Below are positions 15,880 to 23,853 of a DNA stretch of 37,910 nucleotides, in pieces. Origin of the DNA: CAMAUF01 sp046152925 (GTDB lineage Bacteria > Chloroflexota > Dehalococcoidia > Tepidiformales > Tepidiformaceae); NCBI GenBank assembly GCA_046152925.1, contig JBJXFX010000043.1:1-37910 (forward strand), in the 5' to 3' direction. Every line of letters starts with the position of its first letter. Position 1 is the stretch's first letter. Both the position numbers and the translations under genes were made by a program. The notes beneath the pieces are model-generated. The model ran no database searches. It was not told where the DNA came from and was given only the letters and a program-made list of their open reading frames with translations.

Positions 15880-17080
15880 TGCCCTTCGCGACCGCTGGCG
15901 CCAGCTCCAACAGCGGGCTCGCGGCTCCAAGGCCACGGTCTGGGACAGCTTGCCGGGCTGGGCTCGTCCGCTCGTCTGGGTCGTCGCCGCCCTCCTGATC
16001 CTGGTTGTGCCCGGCTTCGACGACACCTGGATGCGGATGTTCTTCCTCGTCGCCCTCTATGCCACGCTCGGTATGGGCCTCAACGTCGTCGTCGGCCTCG
16101 CGGGCCTGCTCGACCTCGGTTACGTCGCGTTCTTTGCGTTCGGCGCCTACGTGGTCGCGATCTTCAGCGCCCCCGATTCGCCCCATTACAATGCGGGCTT
16201 CACCTTCTGGTCTCTGCTGCCGATGGCGGTGGTGATCAGCATGTTGGCGGGCATTCTGCTCGGGTTCCCGGTGTTGCCCCTCCGCGGGGACTACCTCGCG
16301 ATCGTCACGCTCGGCTTCGGCGAAATCATCCGCATCCTCGCCGTCAACATGAACGACCATACGCGCGGCTCGTCGGGGTTGTTCAACATCGCCAAGCCGG
16401 ACATCGCGTATCTCAACGACCTCGGCCTCACCGACCAGAGCCGTGTCGACGACGTGCAGGCGTTCTACGTGATGATTGTCATCGCGGCGGCCGTCGTCTG
16501 GTTCGTCACGGCCCGATTACGCGACTCGCGGGTTGGCCGAGCCTGGGAAGCGATCCGCGAAGACGAAGACGTCGCCGAGTCGATGGGCATCAACACCACG
16601 CGCTACAAGCTGATGGCCTTCGCGATGGGCGCAGCCATCGGCGGGCTCGGCGGCGCCATTTATGCGCCGTTCATCGACTTCGTCTCACCCGCCCAGTTCG
16701 GTTTGGAGAAGTCGATCAACGTACTCGCGCTCGTGATCATCGGTGGGATGGGCAGCACGCAGGGCGTCATCGCGGGCGCCGCGCTCCTGATCGGTGTGCC
16801 AGAGCTCTTGCAGTTCCAGGAGACGAAAGAGTTCCTCAGCCACTTCGGCTGGGCGCGCGACGGCCTGAACACGCTGTTCGACGGTGTCAACGCGCTCACG
16901 CGGGCCGACATCCGCGACCTGCCGCCCGCCGAGGAGTGGGGCGATAAGCTCGCGCTTTACCGGTTCATCGTCTTTGGGCTCCTGCTCGTCGTCGTAATGG
17001 TGGCGCGGCCCACCGGTCTCTTCCCCTCCAAACGCCGCGAAATGGAGTTCGAAGAACCGGCGCGGGGCGGTGTCCAGTGA
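15872..17080 (+). CDS. livM: Branched-chain amino acid/amide ABC transporter, permease LivM
   Basis: 402-residue membrane permease, LivM family. Characteristic segments are GLAGLLDLGYVAFFAFGAY, LRGDYLAIVTLGFGEIIRILAVN, and the coupling region VGRAWEAIREDEDVAESMGINTTRYKL. The loop after FGEIIRIL and the stretch preceding the last helix (LLQFQETKEFLSHFGWARDG onward) are longer than in short LivM proteins. The GTG start overlaps livH by 8 bp, and the 3-prime end overlaps livG as GTGA. Confidence 0.93.
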   Translation: MPDALRDRWRQLQQRARGSKATVWDSLPGWARPLVWVVAALLILVVPGFDDTWMRMFFLVALYATLGMGLNVVVGLAGLLDLGYVAFFAFGAYVVAIFSAPDSPHYNAGFTFWSLLPMAVVISMLAGILLGFPVLPLRGDYLAIVTLGFGEIIRILAVNMNDHTRGSSGLFNIAKPDIAYLNDLGLTDQSRVDDVQAFYVMIVIAAAVVWFVTARLRDSRVGRAWEAIREDEDVAESMGINTTRYKLMAFAMGAAIGGLGGAIYAPFIDFVSPAQFGLEKSINVLALVIIGGMGSTQGVIAGAALLIGVPELLQFQETKEFLSHFGWARDGLNTLFDGVNALTRADIRDLPPAEEWGDKLALYRFIVFGLLLVVVMVARPTGLFPSKRREMEFEEPARGGVQ

Positions 17081-17970
17081 CGGCGGCAAGCCTTGCGGTC
17101 GAGGGCCTGGGCATCCGCTTCGGAGGCCTGGCGGCGCTCAACGGGGTGACGTTGGCTGTGCCAGCGGGCCAGATCCGCGGGCTCATTGGCCCGAACGGCG
17201 CCGGAAAGACGACCTTCTTCAACTGCCTCACAGGCTTCTATACGCCGACTGAAGGTGAAGTACTGGTGGCTGGCGAGCGGACCGCCGGTAAATCGCCACA
17301 CGAAGTCTCGGCGATGGGCGTGGCGCGCACCTTCCAGAACATCCGCCTCTTCGCCAACATGACCGCGATCGAAAACGTGCTCGTCGGGTCCCACGCGCAT
17401 CTCGGCCTGGAACATGGGTCTCGGCGCGAGCGCCGGGCCTTGCCTCGACGCCCGCTCATCCGTGAGCTCGCCATCGCCGCTGGCGGGATCAAAGCCGCGG
17501 CGCTCGACATCACGACAGCCGTTTTGCGGCCCCGGCCAGCAATGCGCGCCGAACGCGAAGCTATCGCGCACGCCAGGTTCTTGCTGACGGAAGTTGGCCT
17601 CCAAGGTCGCGAAAACGTGACCGCACGCGCCCTGTCATATGGTGACCAGCGGCGCCTCGAACTCGCCCGCGCCCTCGCCACTCGCCCACGTATCCTCCTC
17701 CTCGACGAGCCGACCGCCGGCATGAATCCCCAGGAAAGCCTCGGGATGGTCGACCTCATCCGCCGCGTCCGTGACGACTTTCAGACGACGATCATGCTCA
17801 TCGAGCACCAAATGCGCGTGATCATGGGCCTCTGCGAGGAGATCACGGTGCTCGACTATGGCCAGAAGATCGCGGAGGGCACGCCCGCCGAAGTCCAGCG
17901 CGATGCCCGCGTGATCGAAGCCTACCTCGGCACTCGGGCCACGGCTGGGGGCGCTCATGGCGCTGCTTGA
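17077..17970 (+). CDS. livG: Branched-chain amino acid/amide ABC transporter, ATPase LivG
   Basis: 297-residue ABC ATPase. Walker A GPNGAGKTT, Q-loop in ARTFQNIRLFANMTAIENVLVG, signature ALSYGDQRRLELARAL (LSYGD, the LivG form), Walker B ILLLDEPTAGMNP, and the switch His in MLIEHQM. LivG proteins are usually about 255 residues. The extra length is a basic, Arg-rich insertion of roughly 40 residues between the Q-loop and the signature helix (around residues 105-150). The GTG start overlaps livM by four bases, and its end overlaps livF by 14 bp. Confidence 0.94.
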   Translation: MTAASLAVEGLGIRFGGLAALNGVTLAVPAGQIRGLIGPNGAGKTTFFNCLTGFYTPTEGEVLVAGERTAGKSPHEVSAMGVARTFQNIRLFANMTAIENVLVGSHAHLGLEHGSRRERRALPRRPLIRELAIAAGGIKAAALDITTAVLRPRPAMRAEREAIAHARFLLTEVGLQGRENVTARALSYGDQRRLELARALATRPRILLLDEPTAGMNPQESLGMVDLIRRVRDDFQTTIMLIEHQMRVIMGLCEEITVLDYGQKIAEGTPAEVQRDARVIEAYLGTRATAGGAHGAA

Positions 17971-18667
17971 GGTCGAAAGTCTCGTCGCCGGCTACGGCGG
18001 GATCACCGCCGTTAAGGGCATCACGCTCGCCGTTGAACAAGGGGAGATCGTCACGCTCATCGGGAGCAACGGGGCGGGGAAATCGACCACGCTTCGGGCC
18101 ATTTCTGGTCTGATCCGCGCCCGGTCTGGGGCCGTCCGCTTCGCCGGCGAGTCCCTCCTCAAACGAAAGCCCCACGAAATCGTCGCGCGGGGCATCTCGC
18201 ACGTCCCGGAGGGCCGCGGGATTTTCGCGCGCCTCACCGTCCGCGAAAACCTCTCCCTGGGGGCGTACCAGCGGAACGACAGCGGAATCGCCGACGACCT
18301 CGACCGCGTGTGCGTCCTCTTTCCACGGGTCAAGGAACGCCTCAGCCAGCTCGCAGGGACGCTTTCCGGCGGCGAACAACAGATGCTCGCCATCGGGCGC
18401 GCGCTGATGGCCAAGCCGAAGCTCCTCCTGCTCGATGAGCCATCGATGGGCCTCTCGCCGATCCTCGTTGAGACGATCTTCCAAACGGTTACTACCATCC
18501 GGGCCCAGGGCGCCACCGTGTTGCTCGTCGAACAGAACGCGGCGATGGCGCTCGAAGTCGCGGACCGCGCCTACGTCATCGAATCGGGCGTCATCACCCT
18601 TCAAGGGGCCGGCGCCGACCTGGCTGGCGACGATAGCATCCGAAAGGCGTACCTCGGCGTCGCGTAA
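17957..18667 (+). CDS. livF: Branched-chain amino acid/amide ABC transporter, ATPase LivF
   Basis: 236-residue ABC ATPase of standard LivF length. Walker A GSNGAGKSTT, signature TLSGGEQQMLAIGRAL, Walker B LLLLDEPSMGLSP and the LLVEQNAAMAL switch region are all intact. It completes the livKHMGF set, so the transporter can be functional with only genes from this operon. Pairs with LivG to energise LivH-LivM. Confidence 0.95.
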   Translation: MALLEVESLVAGYGGITAVKGITLAVEQGEIVTLIGSNGAGKSTTLRAISGLIRARSGAVRFAGESLLKRKPHEIVARGISHVPEGRGIFARLTVRENLSLGAYQRNDSGIADDLDRVCVLFPRVKERLSQLAGTLSGGEQQMLAIGRALMAKPKLLLLDEPSMGLSPILVETIFQTVTTIRAQGATVLLVEQNAAMALEVADRAYVIESGVITLQGAGADLAGDDSIRKAYLGVA

Positions 18668-18708
18668 GGCATCCCAGAACCCCGCGCGTGTCGTACCATT
18701 TCTCGTCT

Positions 18709-19368
18709 ATGTACCGCACACTACTCGCAGTGATCGCGACCATTGGCGTCGCGGGGGCGGCCCTCTCAATGGCGCTGCTTTCGGCCGAGGCGGAGGACAG
18801 CCTCACGCCACGGGCCTACATCGCCGACTTGGCCAAACCGCCGCAACCGCCGAAGCCGACACCCATCCCGACCGCGACGCCCTACGCCGGGCCGATTGCG
18901 TCGATCTATCTCGGGTCGGCCAGCATCTTCGGCGCAGACCCCGTGGGCGAAGCCGACACGCACTTCGTCAACGGTCGCGAGCTGCTCCAAGACCCGCGTT
19001 ACCCAGCCGAAATCGTCTGGTACCCGCGCTTCGGGCGGCCTGGGTGGGGCGGAGGCAACACGATCTTCGCGGCCCACGTCAACTACGTCGGCCACGGCAA
19101 CGGCCCCTTCGCGTATCTCACCTCCGCGCAGGCTGGCGACGCCCTCTACGTCACCATGGGCAACGGCACGCGGTACACATACGTCGTCCGGACCGTCGAA
19201 ATCTGGCACCTCGCAGACCTCGACATGGACCTGGTGGTCTACCCTGGCCTGAGTTCGAACACGGAACGGATCACGCTCATCAGTTGCGGCGGAACGTTCA
19301 TCCCGGCCGCAGTGGGTGGCGAATACGACAGTCGCGTGATCCTAGTCGCCGAGCGCTCGGTTGACTAA
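18709..19368 (+). CDS. Sortase-family transpeptidase (class F-like), orphan
   Basis: 219-residue membrane-anchored sortase. One N-terminal hydrophobic segment (TLLAVIATIGVAGAALSMALL) is followed by a Pro-rich linker (PPQPPKPTPIPTATP) and a sortase beta-barrel. The catalytic triad can be placed: His in TIFAAHVNYVG, Cys in TLISCGGTF and Arg in YDSRVILVAE. The LISCGG motif is closest to class F sortases. No pilin or LPXTG-like substrate gene is adjacent. The ATG at 18709 follows TACCAT (18694-18699) by 9 nt; an in-frame GTG at 18688 would add seven residues. Confidence 0.8.
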   Translation: MYRTLLAVIATIGVAGAALSMALLSAEAEDSLTPRAYIADLAKPPQPPKPTPIPTATPYAGPIASIYLGSASIFGADPVGEADTHFVNGRELLQDPRYPAEIVWYPRFGRPGWGGGNTIFAAHVNYVGHGNGPFAYLTSAQAGDALYVTMGNGTRYTYVVRTVEIWHLADLDMDLVVYPGLSSNTERITLISCGGTFIPAAVGGEYDSRVILVAERSVD

Positions 19369-19388
19369 CGTCGCAGCGGCCGTTCGGG

Positions 19389-19394
19389 TAGGAT
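19389..19394 (+). promoter_or_regulatory. -10 element (TAGGAT), leaderless arrangement
   Basis: TAGGAT ends 6 nt before the GTG start at 19401 of the second Fur-family gene. No Shine-Dalgarno sequence. Confidence 0.45.
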
Positions 19395-19400
19395 CGGCTC

Positions 19401-19805
19401 GTGGTTGAATCGGATTCAGAAGCACGCTTGGCCACCGCTGGGCACCGCCTCACCGGGCCCCGCCGGGAGGTGCTGGACGCGGTGCGCCGCCTTCCCGGCC
19501 CCTTCACCGTGGAAGAGCTGGCGGCCAAGACGCCCGCCGTCGGCCGCGCAACCGTCTTCCGGACGGTCAAGCTCCTCCAGGAAGCCGAAGTCATCTGCCG
19601 CCTCGTGCTCGAAGACGGGGGCATCCGCTACGAGCTCTCGCGCGGCGGGCACCACCATCACCTCATCTGCCGGGAGTGCGGCGTCGTCACCGACTTCAGC
19701 GACCCGGAGCTCGACGCGCTCATCGAGCGAAATGCCCAGAGCGCTCGCTTCGCGCTGAGCGGGCACAGTCTCGAGCTCTACGGGCTCTGCCCCGCTTGCC
19801 GTTGA
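19401..19805 (+). CDS. Fur-family metalloregulator (second)
   Basis: 134-residue Fur/Zur/PerR-type repressor. DNA-binding part: HRLTGPRREVLDAVRRLPGPFTVEELAAKTPAVGRATVFRTVKLL. Metal-binding part: the His-rich GGHHHHLICRECG and a C-terminal CPACR supply the structural zinc cysteines. It differs clearly from the Fur-family protein at 1454-1888 (the recognition helix reads RATVFRTVK rather than VSTVYRTLD), so the two should recognise different sites. The metal specificity is not decidable. It precedes the peptide-transporter operon by 137 bp, but no evidence shows that it controls it. Confidence 0.88.
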   Translation: MVESDSEARLATAGHRLTGPRREVLDAVRRLPGPFTVEELAAKTPAVGRATVFRTVKLLQEAEVICRLVLEDGGIRYELSRGGHHHHLICRECGVVTDFSDPELDALIERNAQSARFALSGHSLELYGLCPACR

Positions 19806-19904
19806 CCCTGGCGAACAAACAGGACTGCGCCGATTGTTAAGTTGGCTCGCATGGCCGGCCGCGGCGCGCAATGACAGTTGACAAAGGCCAACGTTCGTTG
19901 CAAC

Positions 19905-19919
19905 TTACCGTTCGGTTAA
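19905..19919 (-). promoter_or_regulatory. Operator-like site upstream of the peptide-binding-protein gene
   Basis: Read on the minus strand this is TTAACCGAACGGTAA, a 13/15 match to the livK site TTGACCGACCGGTAA at 13473-13487. TTACCG and its inverted partner CGGTTAA make it a near-palindrome. It lies 23 bp before the ATG, with a TTGACA (19878-19883) further up, so a bound protein would cover the transcription start. Confidence 0.5.
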
Positions 19920-19942
19920 TCGCCAGAGGAGGGAACTGATCG

Positions 19943-21637
19943 ATGACCAAGCGTAAACGATGGGGGCTGCTGCTGATGGGCGCCCTCGCAGCCTTCGGGC
20001 TCGTCTTCGCTGCCGCGTGCGGCGACGACGATGACGATGATGGCGACAGCGGGAGCTCGGGTGGAGAGCAGACCGGCAAGCCGGGAGGCTCTGTCACCAT
20101 CGGCGGCGTCCAGTTCGAAAACTGGGACCCGCACTTCTCCGACTTCGCCCAGGACATCGCCCACTTCATGATGGTCTGGCGCGGCCTGTATCACCTTGAC
20201 ACCAAGGACATCCCGCAGCCAGCCATGGCTGACGGCAAGCCCACGGTTTCCGCCGATGGCAAGACCTACACCGTGAAGCTGAAGAAGGACCTTAAGTGGT
20301 CTGACGGCCAGCCGTTGACCGCCCAAGACTTCGTCCTTGGCATTCAGCGCACCTGCAACCCCGACAACGCCGGCCACTACCAGTACATCCTGACGGCGAT
20401 CGTTGGTTGCGATGACTACTACGGCGCCGCCAAGAAGACCCCTGCCGAAAAGGACGCGCTCCTCAAGGCCGTCGGCGTCCGCGCCGTCGACGCCACGACG
20501 GTTGAGTACAAGCTCACCGACGCCCAACCGACGTTCCCGATCCTCCTCGCGCTCTGGCCCACCTTCCCGGTGCCGAAGCACAAGGTGAGCGCCGTCGACG
20601 CCAAGTGGCCTGGCCCGCTGGAGAACGTCTACAACGGCCCCTTCATGCCGAAGGCGTACACCGAAAAGGCGAACATGGAGCTCGTCCAGAACCCGAACTG
20701 GGCTGGCGGCTCGAAGGCACTCCTTGAGAAGCTGACGATCAAGTACATCGATGACGACGCGGTCGGCACCAACGCCTTCCGTAGCAACGAGCTCGACGCG
20801 ACGACCGCCAGCAAGGCCGAGCTCGACAAGCTCAAGACCGAGTTCGCCAAGGAGCTTCAGCTCTACCCGGCGACCCGCACGACCGGCATCCACATGCAGC
20901 TCAAAGACCCGACCCTTGCCAAGCAAGAGGTCCGCTTTGCGCTTTCACAGTCGATCGACCGCGTCACGCTAAACAAGGTCGTCTTCAAGGATTCCAACAT
21001 CCCGACCACGAGTTGGATGCCCCCGGTCCGCAACGGACTGAAGGGCGGAGAATACGACGCCGCGATTGGCTTCAACGTCGCCAAGGCGAAGGAGAACCTC
21101 GCCAAGGCCGGCTTCCCCGATGGCAAGGGCTTTCCGCAGCTCAGCCTCGTCATCCGTGACGACGCGACGAACAAGCTCCTGGGCGAGTTCCTTCAGGCCG
21201 AGTGGAAGAAGAACCTCAACATCGAGATCAAGCTCGACGTCGTCGATTCGAAGACGCGGTCGGCAAAGTTCAACAAGAAGGAATTCCAGCTCTTCGTCGG
21301 AGGCTGGCAGGAAGACTACCCGGATCCCGAGAACTGGCTCCTGGGTCAGTTCGAGACCGGTGGCTCTCTGAACAAAGACGACACCTCCATCCCCGCTCTT
21401 GACGATGTGATCAACAAGGCGAAGTTCAACACCAACGATGAGCAGCGCCGCCAGCAGTACCGCGATGCGGAGAAGATCCTCGTCGAGCAACTCGGTGGCA
21501 TGGCCCCGATGTACCACAACGCCGTCGCCAAGCTCGTCCGCGCCCACGTCAAGGGCATGGTCGAAAACAAGCGCCCCGGCGACACGTTCGTCCCGGGCGA
21601 GTACTACCCAGAGTTCTGGAGCACCACCAAGAAGTAG
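19943..21637 (+). CDS. Peptide ABC transporter substrate-binding lipoprotein (DppA/OppA family)
   Basis: 564-residue type II (cluster C) binding protein. Signal peptide MTKRKRWGLLLMGALAAFGL ends with a lipobox in FAAAC followed by G and six Asp, the same Asp-rich anchor neighbourhood as in LivK. Family signatures: AMADGKPTVSADGKTYTVKLKKDLKWSDGQPLTAQDF (the SBP_bac_5 signature region), VRFALSQSIDR, and the C-terminal GGWQEDYPDPENW loop. AGGAGGGA at 19927-19934 is a strong ribosome site before the ATG. It would deliver peptides or a similar large solute to the permeases that follow. Confidence 0.93.
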   Translation: MTKRKRWGLLLMGALAAFGLVFAAACGDDDDDDGDSGSSGGEQTGKPGGSVTIGGVQFENWDPHFSDFAQDIAHFMMVWRGLYHLDTKDIPQPAMADGKPTVSADGKTYTVKLKKDLKWSDGQPLTAQDFVLGIQRTCNPDNAGHYQYILTAIVGCDDYYGAAKKTPAEKDALLKAVGVRAVDATTVEYKLTDAQPTFPILLALWPTFPVPKHKVSAVDAKWPGPLENVYNGPFMPKAYTEKANMELVQNPNWAGGSKALLEKLTIKYIDDDAVGTNAFRSNELDATTASKAELDKLKTEFAKELQLYPATRTTGIHMQLKDPTLAKQEVRFALSQSIDRVTLNKVVFKDSNIPTTSWMPPVRNGLKGGEYDAAIGFNVAKAKENLAKAGFPDGKGFPQLSLVIRDDATNKLLGEFLQAEWKKNLNIEIKLDVVDSKTRSAKFNKKEFQLFVGGWQEDYPDPENWLLGQFETGGSLNKDDTSIPALDDVINKAKFNTNDEQRRQQYRDAEKILVEQLGGMAPMYHNAVAKLVRAHVKGMVENKRPGDTFVPGEYYPEFWSTTKK

Positions 21638-21668
21638 TCGCGGCTCCGGCCCGGCACCACACATGGAG

Positions 21669-21697
21669 GGGGACGGCAGCCACTTGCTACCGTCCCC
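21669..21697 (+). terminator. Intra-operon hairpin between the peptide-binding-protein and permease genes
   Basis: GGGGACGG (21669-21676) pairs with CCGTCCCC (21690-21697). After one C/A mismatch, AGC (21678-21680) pairs with GCT (21686-21688) around the loop CACTT, and TCTTC follows. It is the counterpart of the hairpin after livK and may reduce readthrough into the permeases. Confidence 0.6.
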
Positions 21698-21736
21698 TCT
21701 TCACTTCTCCACCACGCCGTCGCGCTGGGAGTTGGG

Positions 21737-22684
21737 ATGCTTCAGTACGCCATCCGACGCACGCTTGCTATAGTCCCGCTCATCGTCGCCGTCGCGACGA
21801 TCACGTTCTTCCTCATGCACGCAGTGGAGGGCGGCCCGTTCGACGATGACCGGCCGGTCAGTGCGTCAACGAAGTCCAACCTCGAAAAACGCTATGGCCT
21901 CGATAAACCGCTCCTCGAACAGTACGGCACTTACCTGGTCAACCTCGCGAAGTTCGACCTCGGCATCTCCTTCGCCAACGACCGGGAGGTGCGCGACATC
22001 ATCGGCGAACGCGTGAAGGTCTCCGCGCAGCTTGGCATCCTGTCGTTCCTCTTCGCCACCGGTGCGGGCCTAGCGTTGGGTACGGTCTCGGCGCTCAAGC
22101 AGAACGGCCTCGCCGACTACGTTGGTGTGTTTCTGGCGACAGCCGGGGCGGCCCTGCCGAGTTTCGTGCTCGCGCCGATCATCACGATCATTTTCGCCGT
22201 CGAGTTCGGCTGGTTTAACGTGCTCAGCGGCGACTACGGCTTCACGCAATGGCTCCAGGGCGACTTCGGCAACTGGCGCCAGATGGTCCTGCCGACGGTC
22301 GCGCTCGGGTTCTTGCCGATGGCCTTCATCGCCCGGATCACCCGCGCCGCGATGGTCGAGGTCTTGCGCCAGGACTACATCCGCACCGCCCGAGCCAAGG
22401 GCGTCGCCGAGACCGGCGTGGTGGTCAAGCATGCGGCGAAGAACGGCCTGATCCCCGTGCTCACCGTGCTCGGCCCTACCTTTGCGGGCCTGATCACCGG
22501 CTCGTTCGTGATCGAGCGCGCCTTTGAGATCCCGGGGCTCGGCCGCGAGTTCGTGCGGTCCGTGCTGATCCGCGATTACGGCCTGATCATGGGCGTGACC
22601 ATCTTCTTCACACTCATCATCGCCGTCATGAACCTCGTGGTTGACCTCCTCTACGCGGTCGTCGACCCGAGGATCAGGTATTAG
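21737..22684 (+). CDS. Peptide ABC transporter permease (DppB family)
   Basis: 315-residue permease of the DppB/OppB group. The N terminus MLQYAIRRTLAIVPLIVAVATITFFLMHAV is the usual first helix, and the extracytoplasmic segment with KRYGLDKPLLEQYGTYLVNLAKFDLGISF follows. The coupling motif is in RITRAAMVEVLRQDYIRTARAKGVAE, and GSFVIERAFEIPGLGREFVRSVLIRDY is diagnostic. The next permease begins 11 bp downstream of its stop. Confidence 0.94.
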   Translation: MLQYAIRRTLAIVPLIVAVATITFFLMHAVEGGPFDDDRPVSASTKSNLEKRYGLDKPLLEQYGTYLVNLAKFDLGISFANDREVRDIIGERVKVSAQLGILSFLFATGAGLALGTVSALKQNGLADYVGVFLATAGAALPSFVLAPIITIIFAVEFGWFNVLSGDYGFTQWLQGDFGNWRQMVLPTVALGFLPMAFIARITRAAMVEVLRQDYIRTARAKGVAETGVVVKHAAKNGLIPVLTVLGPTFAGLITGSFVIERAFEIPGLGREFVRSVLIRDYGLIMGVTIFFTLIIAVMNLVVDLLYAVVDPRIRY

Positions 22685-22695
22685 GAGGGAGATTG

Positions 22696-23658
22696 ATGGC
22701 CGCCAACGCGCAAACCTCCACAGTCGACCTCCACGATGTCTTTGCGACGAAGCAGCGTGGCCTCTGGGCCCAAGCCTGGCAGCGCCTCCAGCGGAACCGC
22801 CTTGCGATGCTCTCGCTCGTTGTCTTGCTCGCCATGCTGCTTATCGCGGTCCTGGCCAACACAGTTGATCTGGTCCAGAACCACGCGCCCGCGATCCAGG
22901 ACCACGACCATCTCGAAGAGAACCCGTCGACCCAGTTCTGGCTCGGGACGGACCAGCTGGGACGCGACCTTTGGGCGCGCCTCATGCAGGGGCTCCTGTT
23001 CTCGCTCAAGGTCGGCCTCGGGGCGCAGGTCGTCATCCTCGTGATCGGCATCGCCGTCGGCATGGCCGCCGCGTTGGGCGGCAAGTGGTCCGACGGCGTC
23101 CTCATGTGGCTCACCGACCTTGCCTTCGCCTTCCCGGACCTCCTCGCTATCGTCCTCCTGCGCCAAGTCCTTTTGGGGCGCGACTGGCCGATCGTCGGCA
23201 CGGGTGACCCGCAGATCCCCGGCCTCAACAGCACGTTGCTCGTCACGATCCTCGCGATCTCGTTCGTGAGCTGGACCACGGTTGCGAGGTTGATCCGCGG
23301 CCAGATGTTGAGCATCCGCCAGCAGGACTACATCCTTGCGGCCAACGCGATCGGCGCGAGCCCCTTGCGCGTGGTGCGCGTCCACATGCTGCCGAACACC
23401 CTCGGCTCGATAATCGTGGCATCGACTTTCGGGATTCCCTTGGCGATCTTCGCCGAGGCAGCGCTCGGGTTCATCGGCCTCGGCGTGCCGCCGCCCGATG
23501 CCAGCCTCGGCTCGCTCATTGGCTCGGGTCGGGACGCGATCTACACCCACTCGATTGAGCTTGTGCTCCCCGCCCTGGCCATCGCTGCGCTCATGCTCTG
23601 CTTCACCTTCCTTGGCGACGGCTTGCGCGACGCACTTGACCCCCGGACGAAGCGCTAA
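22696..23658 (+). CDS. Peptide ABC transporter permease (DppC family)
   Basis: 320-residue permease of the DppC/OppC group. An N-terminal cytoplasmic stretch leads to RGLWAQAWQRLQRNRLAMLSLVVLL. FWLGTDQLGRDLWARLMQGL is the OppC signature (canonical form LGTDxxGRD), and the coupling region is RGQMLSIRQQDYILAANAIGAS. AGGAGGGA (22683-22690) precedes the ATG at 22696; a TTG three bases earlier is less likely. No ATPase genes (dppD/dppF) follow: the next feature is a tRNA. Energy coupling must come from ATPases encoded elsewhere. Confidence 0.93.
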   Translation: MAANAQTSTVDLHDVFATKQRGLWAQAWQRLQRNRLAMLSLVVLLAMLLIAVLANTVDLVQNHAPAIQDHDHLEENPSTQFWLGTDQLGRDLWARLMQGLLFSLKVGLGAQVVILVIGIAVGMAAALGGKWSDGVLMWLTDLAFAFPDLLAIVLLRQVLLGRDWPIVGTGDPQIPGLNSTLLVTILAISFVSWTTVARLIRGQMLSIRQQDYILAANAIGASPLRVVRVHMLPNTLGSIIVASTFGIPLAIFAEAALGFIGLGVPPPDASLGSLIGSGRDAIYTHSIELVLPALAIAALMLCFTFLGDGLRDALDPRTKR

Positions 23659-23687
23659 CGCGACTCGCCCGAAACGCACGGGCTTGC

Positions 23688-23693
23688 TACGAT
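23688..23693 (+). promoter_or_regulatory. -10 element (TACGAT) of the tRNA gene
   Basis: TACGAT lies 17 nt before the mature tRNA 5-prime end at 23711, leaving a short 5-prime leader. A GCCCG...CGGGC hairpin (23667-23683) lies between the permease stop and this box. Confidence 0.4.
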
Positions 23694-23710
23694 CGGTTGG
23701 TTGTTCGGTC

Positions 23711-23786
23711 GGGGCTGTAGCTCAATCGGGAGAGCGCAACACTGGCAGTGTTGAGGTAAGGGGTTCGAATCCCCTCAGCTCCACCA
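23711..23786 (+). tRNA. tRNA-Ala, anticodon GGC
   Basis: 76-nt cloverleaf. The acceptor GGGGCTG pairs with CAGCTCC (one G-U pair), discriminator A, with CCA encoded. The D arm has GCTC/GAGC, and the anticodon stem CAACA/TGTTG encloses the loop CTGGCAG with anticodon GGC. The T arm is AGGGG TTCGAAT CCCCT. The gene decodes GCC and GCU alanine codons. Confidence 0.95.
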
Positions 23787-23799
23787 TCTTGCACCACGA

Positions 23800-23829
23800 A
23801 ACAGGGGCGCCCGTTGGGGCGCCCCTGTT
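23800..23829 (+). terminator. Terminator downstream of tRNA-Ala
   Basis: AACAGGGGCGCC (23800-23811) pairs perfectly over 12 bp with 23818-23829 around the loop CGTTGG, followed by GTGTTTG. It lies 13 nt after the tRNA CCA end and 24 bp before the convergent gene's stop, so it could serve both directions. Confidence 0.7.
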
Positions 23830-23853
23830 GTGTTTGCGGTGCTCGCGGTTAGC

